Below are positions 46,601-57,000 of a stretch of 64,000 nt of DNA, piece by piece. The DNA is taken from assembly GCF_040412425.1 (NCBI RefSeq), contig NC_089749.1, positions 34,673,070 to 34,737,069 of the forward strand, written 5' to 3'. The translations under genes and the position numbers were made by a program. The notes below the pieces were generated by a model, which made no database searches, had not been told where the DNA came from, and saw only the letters and a list, made by a program, of their open reading frames with translations. The stretch comes from Macrobrachium rosenbergii (lineage: Eukaryota > Arthropoda > Malacostraca > Decapoda > Palaemonidae). Numbering within the stretch: the first letter of the stretch is position 1; every line of letters begins with the position of its first letter.

Positions 46601-49600
46601 TAAAGTCCCTGCCATGCTCCCCTAAACTGGGAGGAGACATACTGGCGGTCCAAGGGAGTCCGAGGGGGTTTGCCCCGGGTAGTTGCCCCCTCAGTCGAAC
46701 CCGTAGTACATTCCCACTGGAAAAGGGATCTTAATGGGTGTGTAGTGTTAGACAGACACTGGAAAGATGTCTTGATGGATGTGTAGTGTTATCATCACTT
46801 GTCAGATTGAAGTCTTCCTGAGCACCTGGCGCCATCCTACTAGTGTCCTGAGCCAGTTCCTGTTCTATCGGCGCCTATTCCTGAACGCCCGACACCAGTT
46901 CCTTGGCGCTCGGCACTCTTTAGTATCCAGCGCCAACCAATAGAGCTCCCATCTCTTGCTCTCATGTGCCTGGCGCGAGCCTACTAGTGCCTGACGCCAG
47001 TTCCTCTTTAGCACTTGGCGCCTGTCTTTGCTAAGAACACACTGATGTTCTTTCTTGAGTGCCAGTCCCCGATCACCAGGCGCCAACTCTTCAGTATCAG
47101 AGTCCTGCCTCTGAGTGCCATACAGACCGCTCACAAGCATTCTGACTCTCTTTAGTGTGTCCCACCTTTGCCTAGAGTTCAAGACGAGTCAACGTTGCTC
47201 ACTTTTTAGTGACAATTAGTGTCTCAGAATCTTTTCTGCGAATAATGTGTATATATGTTCCATAGAGAAATCCGCGAATCATGAGAATGGGAATATGGGT
47301 GGTTTACTGTACTTCTCAGCAGATTTCCCCACCCGACAGTAGCTGTGATGCTGAAAGCCTCCACCATGCCCATAGAGGAATTTTTGGTAATGGTCGACGA
47401 GGTCCACACAGTGCATAAGCAGCAGAGCCCTCACAGCCAACATCAGCAGCACCTGGTGTTGAGCAGTCATCCAACAGCGAAGGAAGCAGCAATGAGGACG
47501 AACCAGCTGTCCCCGCTTAGAAGAAGCATTTTCTTAAGGGAAAGCAATCACAAAGAAGACAGGAACCCCTAGAAAGAGTCTGTTTCTTTCTTTGGAGATT
47601 CAGGGCGAAAGCGAGGAAGTTCGACAAAGGCTGCATATTTTAAAAAACATCCAGTAGGGTCGCAGAAGTGACCCACCCATAGTAATGTCAGTGGGGGGCA
47701 AACAGGTTGCCTCATAAGAGAAATCGTGCCTGCCCACTGCTATCTTTCTTCCAGGTACAAGAGATGGACAGAGATGTGCTTCTTCATTAGAGATGAAATA
47801 ACCGACATGGAATCCTTGGTGGATACCAGAGCCTGCAGGTCTTTTATCTGGGCAAGACCAGCAGAACAAATGAACCCCACCCCACCCCCAACCTGCAGGT
47901 TTCGACTGCCAGCGGAGCCCCATTAGCCATGTACGGGAGGCGGGAGATGAAAGTCAAATTCAATGGACAAGACTACGACTGGTCTTTCATAATGGCAGAT
48001 GTAACGATGGCGTTGTTAGGAGCAGATTTCCTAATGGCGCATAATCTCCTAGTTGATGTAGCAAGAAAGGAAATAGTCACAAGATCCACAAAGAATTCAT
48101 CTCCTCAACAGCTCAGAGACGTTCAGTAACTAACAACAAATGAGAAAAAGCAGAAAATTTGCCCCGTTGCACTAGGGGTCGCACCAGCAGAAATGAGAAA
48201 TTTGTTGTGGGAATAAGAGGATGTATTCAAGGATAACCTCAAGCACGACCTCACTAAATCAGCAAAACACAGAATAGCATCACATCCAGGAAGAAGGTCC
48301 CCCGATATACTCAAAATTCAGACGGCTGCCACTGGAAAAACTTTCCTACTCAAAGAAAGTTTTCAAGGAAATGGAAGAAGATGCAATATGCCAGAAAGGA
48401 CGTAGTGTTGAAGTGCCTGACAGGTTCCCTCTTTTGGTTTACTATGCTCCTCATCTTTGAAAAGACCTTACACGGAAGGCTATCTCTCTGGTGACCTTGG
48501 CTTCTGCTAAAACATTTTAGTGAGATGAAAGCCATTGTTCTAGAGTAGGTCTTTTTCACATGGAGACAGTTTGCTCGTTTACCCTTGGATTTTAGCCAAG
48601 AACAAGGACCTATCCAAGACCTGGATCCATTCTTTCTCCCTTAAGAACTTAACAGACATCCTTGGCGCTGAGGAAGAATATAGAGAGCCCTCTGTCCAGT
48701 TGGAGTTTTCAGGTATTACCTGAGCAGGACTGGAAGAGCAGAGGGCCATCCATAACCTGTAGTGTTCTGGCAAGGACCCATTTCGACCTCTGACTAAGAA
48801 CGCATTGCCCTTCATCCTAAATGGGCTTTATTTCTGAGACCTCTCTTAGTTTCAGGAGAGCATATTGCCTACTTTAAGTGAAAGCTAGGATGTGAGAGCA
48901 GCTTCTACCTCATTAGCTTGCAGGCACAATATGCCCCTTACTTCCATTCTGTAATCAACCTACTTGAAGTGCATTCGATCTTTGCTTCTCACTGTTTTTA
49001 ATGAAAGTTAAAACAGTGTTAAAATTTTTCAGTACCTTGCGACCATTATTAGTAACTGGCGTGGTATCGCTGGAGGAAGTATAGGATTTTCTCCTAAGGT
49101 GTTGGGTTTTGGGGAGCCTGGGGATGCAGTGTACCTGTAGCACCCACCACTCTCAGTGGACGGATTGTGGTTTTATTTCAGTGTAGGTGACAGTGTTCTC
49201 TGGTTGTTTTTTATATTGGTACTTCGCCCAGGGCAAGGGCACCTATTGACGCTTTGCTAGCCATCGGAATATTCCTTCGCTGCAAAGCTCCTGCTTAAAT
49301 AGAGGTGCTCCACGGCTATACTGCCACGCCACTACAGTTTAAGATGAGCACCAACTAGAGGCGGTATTCTCCTGCAGTAGCTCTCTTAACTGATACAGAA
49401 ACAGCAAGCATTGTTTCCAATGCTAGCAACTTTTCTATTTCAGATTCATTACATGACTTAATGTTTTGAAGTAGAATATGGCCATGTATCCCACCTCCTG
49501 TCAATGTGGGATTCAGCTATGTAGTTACTTGGTAAGTTACTTATATGATAATATTTTTATAATAAAATTAAGTTTTTTATATACTTACCAAGTAATTACA

Positions 49601-50867
49601 GAATCAAAGCCCACCCTCCTCCCCTCTGATGGACATAAGACACAAACAGAATGAGGTTGTCTGCTAAGTCATTCCTGGTATATCCGTTAGTGGGTGGGAC
49701 TATTCACCTACACTAAACAATTGAAGTGATACTGCGAGTTTTGAATTTAAGTTGCTATGCGAGTTAGAAACTATAGCTACAGTATGTAATTACTTGGTAA
49801 GTATATATAAAACTTAAGTTTATTATAAAATAGCATATTACTATTAAAAAATTGTTATATTTCATAATTTCAGTGCATTTTTTTTATTTTGCTTTTTGTG
49901 ATGATTTCTGAATGCATATGTTTTCTTATACCATATCATAGTACAGTAAAACTTCTCCTAGCTGGAGTGAGGGAGGACTGTTGAGTAGGGACATTGCAAA
50001 TTTAGTTGTTCTACTATTTTTGCAAATTTCTTGAATTTATCAGCTGATGGCTGGCCAGCTGACTTGTTTCACTAGAGGTATCCCATTTCCAAATACCATG
50101 GTGCACTTTGAAAAGAGTAAACCATCCTTCAGAAGACCTTCCAGTATCTTTTATCTTAAAGTTTTTGGAAAATTCATGTTGTTTTTCTGGAATTAAAGTG
50201 CTGGTAATGCTAGCTCCCTCTGGTGTTTTTGCCTCAATATACATTTGTAGTGTGGAAGCATGAGTAAATGTATTTATTGTGTGTAAGTATTACAATATGA
50301 GAACATGAGCCTATGTGGTATTTTATCCTAATCCTTCGGGCCAGCCCTATAAGAGCTGAAAGTCAGCTCAGTGGTCAGGTTAAACTACTTTAATACTACT
50401 ACTTTATCTAAATATTTATTTCTTGTTTGATGTAGTGTGTGTGTGACAAGAATCCACTGTGCGGCTGCTTTCTGATGATTTAACAAATTCATGAAGTTGG
50501 CAGCTTTGTGTTTTTGCCTTTTTCAAACAGTTCAGTGATTTCAAGCTTTTTTTTTTATCGTCAAAACAACATGTTTGACTTTAGAGGAAGCAACCATGGC
50601 AAAAAAAAAAAAAATTTAGAGAATTTTTTACTTGGTAACAATGAACTTCAGACAAAACTGGTGTTTTTGAAAGAATGAGAAGGAAAACAAAGATCAAGAG
50701 GCTGTGTTGGCATCATGATAGCTTAATCTGTACATACACAAGAAGGGTAGTAGAATTGGCTGATTGTCAGTTAGGGCCTACAGTTGGTCTGTTTCTCTGC
50801 TAAAAAAAAAAAGTCTATGGAAAGGCTACAAGAAAATTTATTTGGAGTTCTTATAGAAAGAGGTAAA

Positions 50868-50926
<59 letters not shown>

Positions 50927-50928
50927 AA

Positions 50929-50959
<31 letters not shown>

Positions 50960-53944
50960 CCCCTTGATAATTCTAGTTTTAGTGGCAGTTGAAGGAAAAA
51001 TGTGCCGGTTGCTTCAGAGTTTTGGTTGTTTAAATACTGGATACAAGGGAGTTAGTGTACTTTGAGTGTGACACATAGTTCATTGTCTTTAACCCATAAA
51101 CGCCGAGCCTCTATTTACAAAAACGTCTCCCGTATGCCGGCGGCATTCGGGAGTTAGCGCCGAAGCGGAAAAAAAGTTTTTTTCAAAAAATCACAGCACG
51201 CTTAGTTTTTAAGATTAAGAGTTCATTTTTGGCTCCTTTTTTTTGTCATTGCCTGAAGTTTAGTATGCAACCATCAGAAATGAAAAAAATATCATTATCA
51301 TATATAAATATTGAAATATATGACAGCGCAAAAAAAATTTTCATATATAATTTTATACAAATCGCGCTGTGAGCAAAATGGTTAAAGCTAACGGATTATT
51401 TTTTTTTCTTTGTATTGTACACTAAATTGCAATGATTTTGGTACATAACAAATTGTAAAACGATCAAAGCAACACAGAGAAAATATTATCACAATATGAT
51501 GCATGAATCCGTAACTCGCGGACGTAAAAAAATGTTTTTTTTAAAAATTCACCATAAATCGAAATATTGTGCTAGAGACTTCCCGTTTGTTGAAAAATGA
51601 AGCTAATTGATTGAATATTACTAGATTGTAAGTGTTTTAGCTTACAATTGCAGTTTTCGACCATTTCGGTCAAGTTAAAGTTGACTGAAGGTCGAATTTT
51701 TTCTATTTATCGTAATTTATATGAAAATATTTCAAAACTGATAAAAGCTACAACCATGAGTTATTTTCTGTTGTATTCTACATGAAATTGCTCACATTTT
51801 CATACATAAAAGTTTATGTAACGACTAATATAAAACGGTGCAAACATTACGACGAAATGACGAAAGAATTTCTGAGATGTTCGGCCGAGTTACCGCGCGG
51901 ACGTAAGGAAAATGTTTTTTTCAAAAATTCACCATAAATCGAAATATTGTGCTAGAGACTTCCAATTTATTGCAAAATAAAGGTAAATGATTGAATATTA
52001 CTAGAATGTAAGAGTTTTAGCTTACAATTGCGTTTTTACCATTTTGGTCGAGTTAAAGTTGGAAGGTTGAAATTTTGGCAGTTATCGTGATTTATGTGAA
52101 AATATTTCAAAAGTGATAAAAGCTACAACCGTGAATTATTTTCTGTTGTATTCTACATGAAATTGAGCACATTTTCATATATAAAAGTTTATGTAACGAC
52201 TAATGTAAAACGATGCAAACATTACGACAACGTGACGAAAGAATTTCTGAGATGTTATTACTAGAGATGTAAGGAAAAAGTTTTTTTTTCAGAAATTCAC
52301 CATGAATCAAAATATTGTGCTAGAGACTTCCAGTTTGTTGCAAAATGAAGGTACATGAATGAATATTACTAGAATGTAAGAGTTTTACTTATAATTGCAT
52401 TTTTTTACCATTTTGGTCGAGTTAAAATTGACCGAAGGTTGAAATTTTGGCAGTTATCGTGATTTATATGAAAATATTTCAAAACTGATAAAAGCTACAT
52501 CCATGAGTTATTTTCTGTTGTATTCTACATGAATTTGCACACATTTCCATACATAAAACTTTATGTAACGACTAATATAAAACGGTGCAAACATTATGAC
52601 AACGTGATGAAAGAATTTCTGGCGCGGACGTAAGGAAAAAGTTTTTTTCAAAAATTCATCATAAATCGAAATATTGTGCTAGAGACTTCCTGTTTGTTGA
52701 AAAATGAAGGTAAATGATTGAATATTACTAGAATGTAAGAATTTTAGCTTACAATTGCATTTTTTTACCATTTCAGTCGAGTCAAAGTTGACCGAAGGTT
52801 GAAATTTTGGCAGTTATCGTGGTTTATATGAAAATATTTCCAAACTGATAAAAGCTACAACCATGGGTTGTATTTTGTTGTATTTTACATGAAATTGCGC
52901 ACATTTTCATATATAAGACTTTACGTAACGGCTAATATAAAACAGTGCAAAAATTACGACAAAATGACGAAAGAATTTCTGAAATTTTCAGCCGTGGTTA
53001 CAGCGGACGTAAGGAAAAAGTTTTTTCAAAAAGTTCACCATAAATCGAAATATTGTGCTAGAGACTTCCAATTTGTTGCAAAATGAAGGTAAATGATTGA
53101 ATATTACTAGAATGTAAGAGTTTTAGCTTACAATTGCGTTTTTCGACCATTTCGGTCGAGTCAAAGTTGACCGAAGGTTGAAATTTTTTGTAGTTGATGT
53201 ACGGTACGTCCACTTGGCACCCAACAGACAATTTTAGTCGACATATGATACGTCCAGTAGGTGTTTAAGGGTTAATGTGGGTTTCCCAGCAGTAATGAAT
53301 TGTTTGGTTCTGCCTTTTTCATCATTATAGAATATTTTTACATTTCTTAGTTTATCACTTTTTCAATTCATGTAAAAATATCTCACCTAATAGCCTATAA
53401 AAGTATTTTATGTGTTAACCTTATGTTGATACTGTACGGTACTTATTTTCATATGTCAAGTATATCCAAATGCTCTAATGTATAACATTGCCTAGCCTAA
53501 CTAATGGCTGCTTAGAAAATGGGAAATCATACTGAAAACAGAGTATATGATACATTAATGATTCTTTTGGGAATACTATATTGTATAAATATATATGGTA
53601 CTGTACACAATATTTTAAAAGGATGATTAGATGGTTCACTGTTGTTCACAGGTAATCCTTCTGTAACTTGGAATTTTAAGTAATCTGGGATTCCTCTGGT
53701 CCAGATTGGAACTTCAGAAGTTCAAGCAAAGATGTAATGCAATATTATCCTAATTCCTTGCATTTTAATACATTTTTATCCATTTATTAGTTTATTTTTT
53801 CTTTTTTAGTAAGCGGGATCTCTTCCTTTTGTATTTCCTTTTACCTCCTCCCACCTCTTCCTAATGAGCACCATATTCTTTGGAAGCTTGAATTTCAAGT
53901 CAGTGGCCCCTATGGGCTTGTTGTAAATAAATAGGGTTCATCTT

Positions 53945-54002
<58 letters not shown>

Positions 54003-57000
54003 GGTGTCTGATTAGTGAAGGTCTGTGATTAATTCTTAACCATTTTTAATTGGCTAACAATGCATTCGTGCATTATAATTAGATTGTTTTCCCATTGATC
54101 ACCTAACAATCTATTCTTTAAGTACTTAACCCAGTTTTAAAGCAGCACTTGCCAGTATTGTAAGTACTTTTAAGATGTAATAGCAAGGATGTAATATATA
54201 AAAATTGTTGTTAGTATAGGAAAATTGATTGGAATTGTCTGGTTTATAGTGGTCATTTCACAAATAGGAATAACATACAATTTATTCATAAATTTTGTCT
54301 CCTGGAGTGTCTTTATGAAAGTGCTTTGTTTAATGCCTGACCACTATTTCTTCTATTCCAGTTTGCATCTACACTGTATACTTATGCATTACCAACTATT
54401 AAAGAGCCAAAAAAACTACTGGATGTCTTTTTGAAATTTACAAAGCCAGTCCTTCCTAGATTGTGGCTCATAGCTGGAGCACAGGTAAATATAAAGAGTT
54501 GGTGGAAATCATATGTATGTGTTCTTTTTGTATATATAGAATTTTGAGGTATAATTTTGCTCTTCAAACTTTCAGGTTTAATCATTCAGATGTTAATTGT
54601 AGACAACAATATTTTTAAGTATGATTATACATACACTGATTTATTATAATTGTTCAGATGGCCATGCATAATTCTATTTACAGAATTCTCTTCTTTAAGG
54701 TATTTTTGTACGTAAGAAAGTAACAGGTTCATGATACGTAGTGTTCACTGTAATTGTAGTGTTCACTGTAACTGTAATCTCAGTCATCATCATAACTGTT
54801 TTTATGTCAGCTATTCCCTTATGGAGTTAGATGTAATGATATCTCTCTGTCTTTTATCTTGTGTACTTTTTGAAGTGCTATTGCCTTTTGACCATGATTC
54901 CCTGGCTCTTTTTATAGGCCTTTATCCTTCTACTTCTATATCTGCTTAATGCTTCAGTCTTTTAGATCTTAGTTTCAGATTACTTTACTGTTTGTACCTT
55001 TCTGTGGCCATGCATCTCACCATTTTATGGTTACACTTCTTCAAAATCTTCCATTTACCTTGTCATTGCCTGTTTCTGCTACTTACGTGTCCTTCGTGTT
55101 TACTGTCTCTACCAGTGGGACCTTTTTATTTGCCAGAAGTCTAGCTATCATTTTTCATTTCATCCATGCAGCATCATCTCTTCAAAGACCTGCCTATCTA
55201 TCCCCTCACTCCCCATTACCTCTTGTTCTACATTTCAGGCATGGAAAATCTGTGCCCTTTGTATATTTTGTAATCCTGAGCAACTATTGTGACACCATCT
55301 ACTACATTCAGGACACAGTGTAAAGTTCAGCCCTACATCTTTTCCCACAATGAGTAAATGACATGGCTATTTCCCTGATTATATTTTTTCCTAGACATCT
55401 TTTCCTGTAATCATAAGCTTTGTTTTGCTCATGTTGATTTTCATTCCTTTGCTTTCCATTCCATTCTTCCACATTTGAAACATTTCCACTTCTTCCCCTC
55501 TCAGGGAGAGAATGTATTGTTGATGTCATATGGCTTCATCATAAAATACCTTATATTCTATGTTGAAGCTGTGTAACAGGCAAGAGGGTTTTTGAACTGG
55601 GGATCTTTTCCCCTGATTCATATCTCACTGTCTCTCTAAACTCTGTCTCTTACTCATTATTACTTCAACATCCTTCATGTTCCTGCTTCATTTCTTCCTT
55701 CTTCTTGTCCAACCTTATTCACTCCTACTCTTTAGCTTAACTGTGGGGTTTCCCCTAGTTGGACCTATAAATCTTTGTGATCCATTTAATGTATTTGACT
55801 TCTCTTTGTCTTGCTGTCCAATTTCTCTAATTCCTTTATTCCACTGTGTTGATATTCAAGAGGGATACCAGCACTAGGAAAGGCATTTGTTTTTTAGGCC
55901 AGCAGTAGGAGTTATGGTTGTCTCATCAACCACCCAATAATGTTTAGATCGGGGAGATGTCAGTATAATTTTTTTTGTTGATAACTGAAGGGCAGAACTG
56001 CCTCGAAGGTCAGCCTGTGGATTCCAGAGGTGGGCTGGTATTTTGGGTAGGACTCCCAAAATTCTGTCCACTTTGCATGCAAACATGAATAAGTGGGGAC
56101 AATTGTATTTTATTAGTCTCAGTCCCAACAAGCAGGTAGGCTTACATTTTTGCCATTTTAATCCCTTTAGGGTAGGGTAGGGTAGGGGGCAAAATTTTTG
56201 GAGTCTGCTCTTACTAGTATTATTGGCAAAGAAATGGACTTTGGGAATAGTAAATGGTGACTGTAAGATTACCAGAAAGTCTTTGTCCCCTTTCTTTTTT
56301 CTATTTTTCAATATAATTAATTGATAAGTCCAAAGGGTTTTTGTACCCCTTGACGCATTGATGACTTTTAGCATGAACAACTCAATATGCAGCCTTGCAT
56401 GACCAGTGGTTCTACAGTACTACGAACCTCCCCTCCTCCAGTGTTTCCACATTGGAACCCTGTACCCCTCTTATCCATAAGGTTTTAGGGGAGGCAAGGG
56501 TGTAAATAGTAATGAAATTGTACTAGAATATGAGCACACAAAGACTATGATAGATATTTAACATCATGAATCAACTCTAAAGATGTGGACATTTTTGCAG
56601 TTCATAGGGATATTGTCAAGTGTTTTGGCAGGAGATCTGAGATTTTTCTAGAGTAGTGATAAAATTCTTACTTGATCTGAATCCTCAGAAAAGAGCCATA
56701 AGCTTAAGAACCACTCAGTTATTGGTGGGGATTCAGTTTAGTGTAGACCCAATCTTAGCTTGAACTATTTTGAAGGCATATTCTGTGCACCTCAGTGAAT
56801 GGCATACTCTGTAGAAAAGCTACAAGAACCAGAAGGGGAATGTGTTGTGAGAGGGGATAGGATGAGGAAGAAAATTAATGGTATCCTTGCTCCTTATCCA
56901 GGAATTATTTTACCATTTGCTACAATAAAACTTCCTAAAGTAGTCAGGGTTGCTTTATATGGATTGAGAGTGAAGCCATTGATATACTGTATATGCTGTT

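Larger units (their letters stand above)
39231..49834 (+). mobile_element. DIRS element 5 (family A), interrupted by element 4 and a gypsy piece
   Basis: Left terminal repeat about 39231-39400 (ATATAAGTAACTTACCAAGT, GTAGGTGACTAGTCATGCCC) and its inverse at about 49680-49834 (GGGTGGGACTATTCACCTAC, TATGTAATTACTTGGTAAGT). The part internal to the left end is short: a leader and a GC-rich gag-type block at 39600-39740. It resumes at 46238 with Pro-rich gag sequence, low-complexity GGCGCC/GCACC units (46800-47170), a gypsy fragment (47226-48450) and then recombinase relics (48455-49090). RT and RNase H are missing. Internal order near 39420-39745 is probably rearranged. Confidence 0.65.

Noticed and set aside
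54731..54949. Possible tRNA or small RNA gene near the TAGTGTTCACTGTAAT repeats
   Set aside because: No cloverleaf or promoter boxes could be drawn; only a short direct repeat.
55874..56380. 168-codon minus-strand open frame in intron 4
   Set aside because: No family motif or neighbour support; partly low complexity, including a GGGTA run. Frames of this size occur by chance in 64 kb.
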